The position numbers and the translations under genes are program-made. 64,000 bases of DNA, taken from assembly GCF_002896965.1 (NCBI RefSeq), contig NZ_LYMM01000028.1, positions 45,288-109,287 on the forward strand, read 5' to 3'. The notes under the pieces were generated by a model. That model saw nothing but the letters and a program-made list of their open reading frames with translations, did no database searches and was not told the DNA's origin. The stretch is from Novosphingobium guangzhouense (GTDB lineage: Bacteria > Pseudomonadota > Alphaproteobacteria > Sphingomonadales > Sphingomonadaceae). This document shows, piece after piece, positions 42,320 to 49,877 of this stretch. The stretch's first letter is position 1. Each line of letters begins with the position of its first letter.

Positions 42320-44353
42320 GTGAGAACGCTTAAGTCAGTTTCGGTCATGACGTTCACTAAATTGGGCGGTAATGATGCGCTGTTCACGCTCAAGGCGTTC
42401 CTTTCTGCGATCATGGCGTACTACATTGCCCTGCGTATAGGACTGGAGCGTCCTTACTGGGCCATCATAACAAGCTATATCGTCGCTCAGCCCTTGGCCG
42501 GCGCTGTTTCCTCCAAAGCGATTTTCCGGCTGTTCGGTACGGTCGTGGGAGCACTTGTGGCCATCGTTTTAGTGCCGACCTTGGGCAATGTCCCTGAACT
42601 TCTCTGTCTCGCGCTCGCCGCCTGGTTGGGACTATGCACCTATGTTGCTCTTCTCGACCGAACGCCGCGCGCCTATACTTTCCTGCTGGCCGGGTACACT
42701 GCCGGCATTATCGCCCTTCCGACAGTAGACGTTCCTGCGACGATCTTCACCGTAGCGAGCCTGAGGACCCAGGAGATTGCTATCGGGATTATCTCGGCGA
42801 CGCTGGTCCATAGCCTCGTCTTCCCAAGGACGGTATCAGCCCGGATGATGGCGCGGATTGACGTGATCCTAGCCGATGCCGAGCGGTGGACGCGCGATTC
42901 ATTGACGCATCAGCAAAGCGATGTTCTCGTCGCCCGGGATCGGCGCCAGCTCGCAACCGATATTCACGAACTGCACCAACTTTCCGCCCATCTTCCTTTC
43001 GAAAGCAGCAGGCATCGCCTCAAGGCCGGCATGCTACGCGCCCTGGAAACACAATTATGCCTGCTTTTGCCGCTGGCGAGCGCGGTGGAGGACCGTGTTC
43101 AGCAGCTTCAGGTCAATGGCGGCCTTCCCAGTCCAGTGAAAGAGCTGCTGGAGGATGCGGTTCTTTGGCTGGCCGGAGCGGAACAGGGCTGCACCATGTC
43201 GGAGGTTGACATTCTGCGTCGACGTGCACGGGCGTGTGAGCCCGATTGTGCGAAATTTGTCCCTTGGAAGGCGGCTCTCGAACTCAGCCTGCTCGACCGA
43301 TTGGCCGAATTGATCGCCGTTCATGCGGTTTGCCGCGAGTTACGCGATGCCATGGCGCAGAAAGGCATCATTGTGTCAAAGCGGACCCAGGCAGCGGTTC
43401 AAAATGCGGGCAAGCGCATGCTGCACCGTGATCACGGGCTGGCCTTTCGCGGGGCTTTGACCACAACTATGACGGTTCTGATCGGCTGCGCCTTCTGGAT
43501 CATTGCGGCTTGGCCTGCTGGCGCCGGCGCTGTCGTCATTGCCAGCATCATTTGCGCTCTTTTCAGCAATATGGATGACCCGGCACCAACGGCCTGGAAG
43601 GTCTGGCAAGGTACATGCGCCGCGGTGGTCGTCGCCGCTGTTTATGCCTTCGCGATCCTGCCACGCGTGACCGATTTTGCCGTCCTGATTGCCGTCATGG
43701 CTCCGGCTTTTCTGACGATAGGCACCATGATGGTCAATCGCCGCACAGCAGCCATCGCAATCGGCATGATCCTGGCCCTGCCCGGCTTGATGGGCTTGGA
43801 TGCTGTTTACTCGTCAAGCTTTACATTTTTCGCCAACGCCGCAATCGCGCAAGTGGTCGGTGCGCTGCTAGCGGTGCTGGTTCTGGAGGCCGTCCGCACG
43901 ATTGGAGCTGAAAAGGCAAGCTTGCGTTTGATGCGCGCCGGTTGGCGCGATCTTGCCGGGCGAGCAGGTTTGCGCCACATGCCCGACACCGCCAAATGGA
44001 TCAACACGATGCTGGATCGTATCGGCCTGCTGACACCCAGGCTAATAGAGATCGGCGGCGATACGTCAACTCCTTTGCTTGAGATTTTGCGCGACACACG
44101 CGCCGGAATTTCTCTCGACGAACTGCAAAGACTACGGCGTATCGCGAGCCCTAAAGATGCCCGTCTCCTTTCGCTTGTTTTGGGGCGAGTAAGGCAGCAC
44201 TACGCGCGCAAATCGACAGCGGCAGATCGCACTGACGACGCGCTTGTCCGCACCATAGATTTGGCCATGAGCAAGTTTTCCGGCAATGGCGTAGGCGAAA
44301 AGAGGCTCGCCACACTCGCATTGACGAGCTTGCGTCGCAATGTCGTCTCCTGA
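42320..44353 (+). CDS. FUSC-family membrane protein (aromatic-acid exporter AaeB-like)
   Basis: A 677-residue inner-membrane protein with two FUSC blocks: FTLKAFLSAIMAYYIALRIGLERPYWAIITSYIVAQPLAGAVSSKA near the N-terminus and LTTTMTVLIGCAFWIIAAWPAGAGAVVIASIICALFSNMDDP at about residue 375, with soluble domains between and after. It is longer and closer to AaeB/YccS than the FUSC protein at 34928. It starts at GTG 42320 or ATG 42347 (MTFTKLGG); neither has a strong ribosome binding site. The AaeX/AaeA partners (DUF1656 and HlyD) that usually follow are missing. Confidence 0.82.
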   Translation: MRTLKSVSVMTFTKLGGNDALFTLKAFLSAIMAYYIALRIGLERPYWAIITSYIVAQPLAGAVSSKAIFRLFGTVVGALVAIVLVPTLGNVPELLCLALAAWLGLCTYVALLDRTPRAYTFLLAGYTAGIIALPTVDVPATIFTVASLRTQEIAIGIISATLVHSLVFPRTVSARMMARIDVILADAERWTRDSLTHQQSDVLVARDRRQLATDIHELHQLSAHLPFESSRHRLKAGMLRALETQLCLLLPLASAVEDRVQQLQVNGGLPSPVKELLEDAVLWLAGAEQGCTMSEVDILRRRARACEPDCAKFVPWKAALELSLLDRLAELIAVHAVCRELRDAMAQKGIIVSKRTQAAVQNAGKRMLHRDHGLAFRGALTTTMTVLIGCAFWIIAAWPAGAGAVVIASIICALFSNMDDPAPTAWKVWQGTCAAVVVAAVYAFAILPRVTDFAVLIAVMAPAFLTIGTMMVNRRTAAIAIGMILALPGLMGLDAVYSSSFTFFANAAIAQVVGALLAVLVLEAVRTIGAEKASLRLMRAGWRDLAGRAGLRHMPDTAKWINTMLDRIGLLTPRLIEIGGDTSTPLLEILRDTRAGISLDELQRLRRIASPKDARLLSLVLGRVRQHYARKSTAADRTDDALVRTIDLAMSKFSGNGVGEKRLATLALTSLRRNVVS

Positions 44354-44474
44354 TTTCAGCGAAAACACGGAACTGGAATGCAAAGGAGCGCTTGGCCTGT
44401 TCGTTCTGGCAGTCGGCGCGATTATGCTCCGCCGCCGTCGCCGGGCAATCGGTTCATCGGGAAGGAGCCCATCA

Positions 44475-44633
44475 GTGCAATTCGACCATGCATATCGATG
44501 GGGTCTGAAGGCCGCACAGGCCGGCTTGCCGCGTCACGCCAATCCCTACCGTGCCTCCCATGTTCGGGCAGCATGGGAGATTGGTTATGCAAGCCACGCA
44601 AGTGGCGGTCTCGAGCGATACCGCCACCGATAA
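44475..44633 (+). CDS. RMF/CrpP-like micro-protein
   Basis: A 52-residue protein starting at GTG 44475 with AAGGAG 7 nt upstream (44462-44467). The sequence HAYRWGLKAAQAGLPRHANPYRASHVRAAWEIGYAS fits the ribosome-modulation-factor fold signature (G..A...G....NPY......W..G). RMF dimerises 70S ribosomes in stationary phase. The related CrpP proteins have been linked to fluoroquinolone tolerance, a claim that is disputed. A longer in-frame start at 44340 overlaps the FUSC gene and adds an unrelated hydrophobic stretch, so the short form is preferred. Confidence 0.65.
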   Translation: MQFDHAYRWGLKAAQAGLPRHANPYRASHVRAAWEIGYASHASGGLERYRHR

Positions 44634-44684
44634 ATCCAGGAAACTTGGAGCCTGATGCCCGTAAACATCTGGGTGTAAAGAACG

Positions 44685-46100
44685 TCATGTGGCAAGCGGC
44701 CAAATCCCCTTCCCGCCTTCTCCATAAATCGGGGCGAGTTCCACCGTGTTGCGACCTGCGGCCTTGGCCCGATAGAGTGCCTCATCCGCGGCCTTGATCA
44801 GGAATTTCTGATCGGGATGGCCGGAATGCAGGGCAATGCCGATCGACGCGGTGACACTGAGGCCGCCCGAGCTTCCCGTTTCGAAAATATGGCCCTCCAT
44901 ATCTGCCCGAATGCGCTCCGCTATGTTGGCCGCAGCCTCGATGCCTGTCTCGACTAGGACGATCAGGAACTCCTCGCCCCCGTACCGGAAAACGAAGTCC
45001 GTCGCCCGGACATTCCCGACGATCACTTGTGCCACCTGCCGGAGGACTTCATCACCGACCTGATGGCCGTGCCGATCATTGATCGCCTTGAAGTGGTCGA
45101 TATCGACCAGCATGACGCTGAGCGCTGTCCCGTTCTCCTTCGCGAATGTGACCTCGCGGCCAAGTATGGCAGGCAGGAAACGGCGGTTAAGGGCACGGGT
45201 CAGCGGATCGCGTCCTCCTTCCATGGTGCTTAATGTCTGGAAGAGATCAGCGACCAGGAAGGAAATTTCGTCAACTGCGGCGCGCAAATCCGCCAAGGCG
45301 GATGAGCCATCCTGACGCTTACGGGGAGCATCCAGCTCTGGCAGGAGCATCTCATCGATGCGCTCGACAAGTCGGACCACAGTGCTGAACTGCGCCGATT
45401 GCTCAAACATGAACTGTGCCCGATGCCGAAGCCAAAGTCCGAAGGCGGAATCGCCCAAGCGGAGCAACCCGCCACCAGGGCCAGCTTGCAGAAGCGCGAA
45501 CAGTGTGTTCTGGCTCCACTCCATCAGGCTGGCGCGTTGCGTCTCTTTGTCGACTGCAGCGTCCTGATCCAGAGAGAAGAGCCGATAGGCTTCATCTAGT
45601 CTCGCTCTTGCCGTGGTGTCCTTTACATAGGACTGGCTGATGAGCATGACGGCCGTGTCCATTCGCGCATCAGCAAGTTGAAGCGCGCGAATGCCTACCA
45701 ACGGATCGACTGCCTGACCCTGCAGCAATTCAGCGAGCCGTGTCTTGATCACCAGCGCGCCTGTCATTACGAGATGGACCGGAATCTTGATGCGAGCGTG
45801 GACTTCGCCAATGATCTTCTGGCGGGCCTGCTTTTCGGGGGAGTCGCGAATGTCCTGTCCGGAAAACAACTGCGTGAGCCACTCAATGAGGGAAGAGCTG
45901 AGCCTCTCCTGCACCACAGCGTGGTTCAGGAACTGGGCAGCCTCCTGGTCACGAAGCAGCGTATCGTAGAACAAAGCGACGAGTTCACGGCCATGTTCGG
46001 CAGCCATCTCCGCGAGAAGTTTGAGCGGCGCATGGGAGTGCCGGCTATGGGCGGGCAGCTTCGCCGACCCTTTGATCCGCTCTTCGTCCGTAAACATCAA
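44685..46100 (-). CDS. Globin-coupled diguanylate cyclase (DosC-like)
   Basis: A 471-residue oxygen-sensing enzyme that makes c-di-GMP. The N-terminal globin-sensor domain (1-160) has the proximal haem His at H101 (EVHARIKIPVHLV) and a distal Tyr at Y45, matching H98 and Y43 of E. coli DosC. A helical middle domain (SLMEWSQNTLFALL, FGLWLRHRAQFMF) follows, as in DosC. The GGDEF domain starts at about 295 (DPLTRALNRRFLPAIL) with active-site GGEEF at 373-377 and an inhibitory RxxD site (RATD, 364-367). No DosP-type phosphodiesterase is adjacent. It is transcribed away from the SDR/Qor genes. Confidence 0.92.
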   Translation of the reverse strand: MMFTDEERIKGSAKLPAHSRHSHAPLKLLAEMAAEHGRELVALFYDTLLRDQEAAQFLNHAVVQERLSSSLIEWLTQLFSGQDIRDSPEKQARQKIIGEVHARIKIPVHLVMTGALVIKTRLAELLQGQAVDPLVGIRALQLADARMDTAVMLISQSYVKDTTARARLDEAYRLFSLDQDAAVDKETQRASLMEWSQNTLFALLQAGPGGGLLRLGDSAFGLWLRHRAQFMFEQSAQFSTVVRLVERIDEMLLPELDAPRKRQDGSSALADLRAAVDEISFLVADLFQTLSTMEGGRDPLTRALNRRFLPAILGREVTFAKENGTALSVMLVDIDHFKAINDRHGHQVGDEVLRQVAQVIVGNVRATDFVFRYGGEEFLIVLVETGIEAAANIAERIRADMEGHIFETGSSGGLSVTASIGIALHSGHPDQKFLIKAADEALYRAKAAGRNTVELAPIYGEGGKGIWPLAT

Positions 46101-46248
46101 TGTGATCCCTTCCGCGCCCCTTTAAGGGCGATGCCTTACCCAGTCGACGTCCAATAGAATTGAGAGAATGCGCAGAACGTCAATCATGAGAAGGGCGCCC
46201 GGCAATTCTCGTCGTCATCGACCGAACTGCAGTATTTCGTGGCGATCG

Positions 46249-46971
46249 CTAGAGCACATACCCGCCATCGATCGTCAGACTGGCACCCGTCATGTAACCA
46301 GCCGCCGGGCTAATCAGATAGGAAACGAGCGACGCGACCTCCTCCGCTTTGCCGACCCGCCCAAGTGGAATGAGGTCGCGCAGGCGCGGAACCATCGCAG
46401 CCGTCAGATCGGTTTCGATCGGTCCCGGCTGGATGTTGTTGACCGTGATACGCCGGGGCGCGAGGTCGAGAGCGACGCCCTTGACCATGGTCGCGACGGC
46501 GGCCTTGGTCATGGCGTAGACGCTGCTGCCCTGCGAGCCAGTTCGAATAGCGGTGTTGCTGCCGATCGTGATCACGCGCCCGCCATCGCGCATCCGCGCG
46601 GTCGAAGCCTGGATGGCGAGGAAGACGCCGCGCACGTTGACGTCGAGCATCAGGTCGAGATCCTCGAGCGTGAACGCCTCGATTGTCGCGCGGCGAAGGA
46701 CGCCGGCATTGACAACCACGACGTCGAGCATGCCCAACCGATCGACCGCATGCGCCACTGATGCGGTGATAGCATCGGCATCGGCGCTATCAGCCTGAAT
46801 CGCGATGGCGCTGCGTCCCAGGCCGTTGATCGCTTGGACAACCTCAGCGGCGCGATCAGGTTGCGAGACATAGGTCAGCGCCAGATCGAAACCATCTCCG
46901 GCGAGCCGGTTTGCGATGGCGGCGCCAATGCCACGCGATCCCCCGAACACCATGGCGACCCGAGCGCTCAC
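46249..46971 (-). CDS. Short-chain dehydrogenase/reductase
   Basis: A 240-residue classical SDR. Cofactor motif GGSRGIGAAIA, NAG in VVVNAGVLRR, catalytic Ser (ITIGSN) and YAMTK, and C-terminal GYMTGASLTIDGGYVL. NADP(H) preference is likely from the Arg in the first motif. The start was set at GTG 46971, overlapping the quinone oxidoreductase stop (GTGA). The longer frame to 47091 reads through that gene. The substrate is unknown; it is probably part of a stress or carbonyl-detoxification unit with the neighbouring Qor. Confidence 0.87.
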   Translation of the reverse strand: MSARVAMVFGGSRGIGAAIANRLAGDGFDLALTYVSQPDRAAEVVQAINGLGRSAIAIQADSADADAITASVAHAVDRLGMLDVVVVNAGVLRRATIEAFTLEDLDLMLDVNVRGVFLAIQASTARMRDGGRVITIGSNTAIRTGSQGSSVYAMTKAAVATMVKGVALDLAPRRITVNNIQPGPIETDLTAAMVPRLRDLIPLGRVGKAEEVASLVSYLISPAAGYMTGASLTIDGGYVL

Positions 46972-47936
46972 GGGATCAGCACCAACTTTCCGGTGGTCCT
47001 GCGGCTCTCCATATCCGCGTGGGCCTTCGCCGCATCCGCAAGGGCATATTCGCCGCCGATCCGGACCTTGAGCCTGCCGTCCGCGACCCACTGGAAGAGC
47101 TGCGCGGCATGCTTGCGAAGCAGTTCCGGGGTATGGATATGGTCGAAGAAGACGGCGTAGCCGATCTTGATGCTCCTGGGCAGGCTCATGATATCGAGTG
47201 GCCCTGGCCCACCCAGCACCGGGCCATACCAGCAGAAGGTGCCCGACCGGCGCAGGACGTCGAGTGAACCCTGAAACGTTGTCGGTCCCGATCCATCATA
47301 GACGACATGGACGCCCTCTCCATCGGTCAGGCGCAGGGCCTCTTCGGCAAATCGCCCTTCCGTATCGACAATGACGTGGTCGGCGCCCGCCTCCCGGGCG
47401 GTGGCGACCTTTTCTTCAGATGAGACCCGACCGATCACCTGGCCGCCGCGCAACTTGATGATCTGGGTCAGGAGCAGGCCAAGACCTCCTGCCGCAGCGT
47501 GAACGAAGGCGATATCACCGGGCAGGACCGGATAGAAGTCGGTCGCGAAATGGCTGGCGGTCAGCCCCTGCATCATGATCGAGGCCGCCGTTCGATCGTC
47601 GACCGCATCGGGAACCGGCACCAGCGACGTTGCCGGGATCGCGACCCGCTCAGCATAACTGCCGGGCGCATAGACCCAGGCGACACGCTGGCCGGGCTGA
47701 ACAGCCTCGACGCCTTCGCCGACTGCCAGAACTCGACCGACGCCTTCGACGCCCAGGATCTTGGGATTGGGCATGTCAGTCCAGGCAATCCCCTGACGCA
47801 CGCCGATATCCATGAAGTTGACCCCGGCAACCGCGATCTCGACCAGCGCCTCGCCCGGCCCGGCGACAGGCTCCGGTCGCTCGATCTGCTCCAGCACCTC
47901 GCGGCCACCGGTCGCGGTCATCACCACTGCTCGCAT
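46968..47936 (-). CDS. NADPH:quinone oxidoreductase (Qor-type MDR)
   Basis: A 322-residue zinc-independent medium-chain dehydrogenase/reductase. GroES-like domain (PVAGPGEALVEIAVAGVNFMDIGVRQG) and Rossmann motif VHAAAGGLGLLLTQIIKLRGGQVIGRVSSEEK, as in quinone oxidoreductases; no structural zinc cysteines. It is followed by an overlapping SDR gene and preceded by a TetR gene on the same strand, with a palindrome (47951-47966) just upstream of the start, so TetR-controlled induction by an electrophile or quinone is likely. Confidence 0.88.
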   Translation of the reverse strand: MRAVVMTATGGREVLEQIERPEPVAGPGEALVEIAVAGVNFMDIGVRQGIAWTDMPNPKILGVEGVGRVLAVGEGVEAVQPGQRVAWVYAPGSYAERVAIPATSLVPVPDAVDDRTAASIMMQGLTASHFATDFYPVLPGDIAFVHAAAGGLGLLLTQIIKLRGGQVIGRVSSEEKVATAREAGADHVIVDTEGRFAEEALRLTDGEGVHVVYDGSGPTTFQGSLDVLRRSGTFCWYGPVLGGPGPLDIMSLPRSIKIGYAVFFDHIHTPELLRKHAAQLFQWVADGRLKVRIGGEYALADAAKAHADMESRRTTGKLVLIP

Positions 47937-47950
47937 GTCTTTCTCCTATC

Positions 47951-47966
47951 TTGAATGATCGTTCAA
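47951..47966. promoter_or_regulatory. TetR-type palindrome upstream of qor
   Basis: TTGAATGATCGTTCAA, a 16-bp inverted repeat with one mismatched pair, 15 bp before the Qor start. It shares GATCGTTCAA with the site upstream of the TetR gene at 48574, so both are probably bound by that regulator. Confidence 0.7.
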
Positions 47967-47985
47967 TAATTGTTCAAAAAAGGGG

Positions 47986-48552
47986 TCAGCGCAGCGCGCG
48001 CATGACCATCTCCTGCAGGGCAGCCAGGGTTGATCGGTCGGCGCCGCCACGCCCGGCGACGCGGATCCCGGCGATATTGGCGATCAGGAATTGCGCGAGA
48101 GCCTCGGGATCGAGGCTGGCTGCAACATCGCCCTCACGCTGCGCGTCGCGCATGCGCGAGGCGATGGCCATGTGCAACGTCCTGCCCAGTGCTGCATGGA
48201 TATCGACAAGGTCCGGCCGCGATGCGCCGAACTCGCAGGTCGAGCCGACGCCGAGACAGGGCGTGGCTGCTGTCTCCACGACGCGCCGCAGCATGGCCCC
48301 GATCCCGTCAATGGCGCGCGCGCCGCTGCGAAGCGCCTCGAAATGCGCCGCGCATTCGCCCATGCCGTAGCGCCGCACCGCCGCGCAATAGAGCTGCCAC
48401 TTGTCGCCGAAGGCCGCGTAGAGGCTCTGCCGCCCAATGCCCATGGCGTCCACGAGCATCTGCGCCGAACTGCCCTCATATCCATGCTCGCTGAACACGG
48501 TGATCGCACCGTCCAGGGCAGCATCCGTGTCGAATTCCCGAGGTCTTGCCAT
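47986..48552 (-). CDS. TetR/AcrR-family repressor
   Basis: A 188-residue regulator. N-terminal HTH: FDTDAALDGAITVFSEHGYEGSSAQMLVDAMGIGRQSLYAAFGDKWQLY, close to the YxxR/NemR-like group that controls oxidoreductases. The C-terminal ligand domain includes PCLGVGSTCEFG, whose two cysteines might sense electrophiles. It lies 49 bp upstream of the Qor gene on the same strand and is flanked by two matching palindromes. Autorepression and control of Qor-SDR are inferred. Confidence 0.88.
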   Translation of the reverse strand: MARPREFDTDAALDGAITVFSEHGYEGSSAQMLVDAMGIGRQSLYAAFGDKWQLYCAAVRRYGMGECAAHFEALRSGARAIDGIGAMLRRVVETAATPCLGVGSTCEFGASRPDLVDIHAALGRTLHMAIASRMRDAQREGDVAASLDPEALAQFLIANIAGIRVAGRGGADRSTLAALQEMVMRALR

Positions 48553-48573
48553 AGGTCATGTATAGCGATTCGG

Positions 48574-48585
48574 GAACGATCGTTC
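48574..48585. promoter_or_regulatory. TetR autoregulatory palindrome
   Basis: GAACGATCGTTC, a perfect 12-bp palindrome (followed by AA, as in the qor site), 21 bp before the start of the TetR gene at 48552. Shares its core with 47951-47966. Confidence 0.7.
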
Positions 48586-49051
48586 AAGTATGGATACTCG
48601 GTTTCCGTGCGACACCCTCAGCGGGAAGCAGCGACCGTGGCGCCTCCCGAGACGGACGAGAGTCGGCTAGTTTCGCTGGGCTTGGGTTCGCCCGGTCGCC
48701 GCGAGGATGAACGGATAGCCCGATGACCTCGGCCGCTGCGTTACCTCTTCGAGCGAGGCGAAGCTCGGGGCGTGCGGGCTTCAGCTTCCGCAGCCTCTCC
48801 ACTCTGTTCCATATTCTTGAGATCGCGCTCAATGCGGAGCCGCGAGGCGCTGCAGTTCGGTTATGAACTCGTCGCCCCGGCGGCCCGGTTGTGATGGGAG
48901 CGAGCACTGCGTGTTAAAGGTGTCTGATCGACGCCAGGCGTCGCGATCACTCACCAGCGGGACTGCCGTATTTTCAGAGGCGCTTCGCCCATCCTCTGCT
49001 GATCGTTCGATTTTTCGGCCGAACAGGCATTGTGCAAGTGCAACCCATAAT

Positions 49052-49071
49052 ATATGTTCAATTGAACATAT
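49052..49071. promoter_or_regulatory. Perfect 20-bp palindrome: likely operator of the pha/efflux operon
   Basis: ATATGTTCAATTGAACATAT is a perfect 20-bp inverted repeat, 12 bp before the TetR start codon. The GTTCAATTGAAC core is a typical TetR-family operator. It is the only obvious control element before the ten-gene run that ends at 62596. Confidence 0.75.
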
Positions 49072-49083
49072 CATGGAGTCTAC

Positions 49084-49758
49084 ATGCCGACAGAGGTCGC
49101 CATTCATCCTCTCCCGTCGCCCCGAGGCCGCAGGCAGAAGGATATGGTTGGTGGCAGACAGGAATTGCTGGCGGCTGCCATCTGCGCATTTTCGCATGAC
49201 GGGTTCGAGCGCGCAGATCTGAGAGGAATCGCATCGGCCGCTGGCGTCAGTCAAAACCTCATCCGCGTGCATTTCGGAAGCAAAGCTCAACTCTGGAAAG
49301 CCTGCCTGGAAGCGATAACACAGAGCACGACCGGAATAATCGCGGAAATTTCCAAGATTGCCTCAGACGATAGCCGTTCGGTTCATGACCGACTTTGCGA
49401 CGCGATTACGCGCATAATCTATTTTTATTCGGACCATCCCTATGTGAGGGATTTTGTCGTTCGGCACGCAGCGGATAGGTCTGAGCGGTCGACATTGGTT
49501 ACGGAACAACTGATCCATCCTGCCTATGAAAGTTGTCGGACGCTTTACGAGGCCGGAATCGCTCAGGGCATAATCAGGGCCAGTCACCCTGCGCTCTTTT
49601 TCGCGTTGCTGAGCGCCGCTGCCAATCAACCCGCCAGCTTTCCTACTGTCCTGCGATCGCTTGCTCCCGAGATCCCTGAGGACGCCGCCCGAATTCTCAT
49701 CGCAGAGACCATCGTCGAGACTTTGCTCCACGGCGAGCCATGCGCTCCGCCGCGGTGA
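49084..49758 (+). CDS. TetR-family regulator heading the pha/ABC operon
   Basis: A 224-residue regulator. HTH: ELLAAAICAFSHDGFERADLRGIASAAGVSQNLIRVHFGSKAQLW. The C-terminal domain is of the large CecR/TetR_C type (HDRLCDAITRIIYFYSDHPYVRDFVVRHAADRSERS, then FFALLSAAANQPASFP). GGAG lies 5 nt before the start. The gene follows a perfect palindrome and precedes phaC on the same strand by 119 bp, so it probably represses itself and the downstream run. CecR-type regulators often control yhiI/rbbA/yhhJ-like exporters (ybhGFSR), which fits this context. Confidence 0.87.
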   Translation: MPTEVAIHPLPSPRGRRQKDMVGGRQELLAAAICAFSHDGFERADLRGIASAAGVSQNLIRVHFGSKAQLWKACLEAITQSTTGIIAEISKIASDDSRSVHDRLCDAITRIIYFYSDHPYVRDFVVRHAADRSERSTLVTEQLIHPAYESCRTLYEAGIAQGIIRASHPALFFALLSAAANQPASFPTVLRSLAPEIPEDAARILIAETIVETLLHGEPCAPPR

Positions 49759-49877
49759 ACCTCAAAGGGGAGGTACTTAACCTTTCTGCAGGCTGCCGAG
49801 CGCCTGCGCAAAGAAACACAGCAGAGGGACTCGCCTGCTCGCAGGCATTGCCGCTCTGCCGCCGCAGGAGATTGAGC

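Larger units (their letters stand above)
48553..49083. other. 531-bp intergenic region holding two operators
   Basis: Separates the two TetR genes. Contains the palindrome at 48574-48585 near the left gene and that at 49052-49071 near the right gene. The 460 bp between show no convincing gene; minus-strand frames there lack recognisable motifs or ribosome binding sites. Confidence 0.6.

Noticed and set aside
48584..48907. Minus-strand 107-codon frame between the two TetR genes
   Set aside because: No ribosome binding site, domain or signal; biased composition only.
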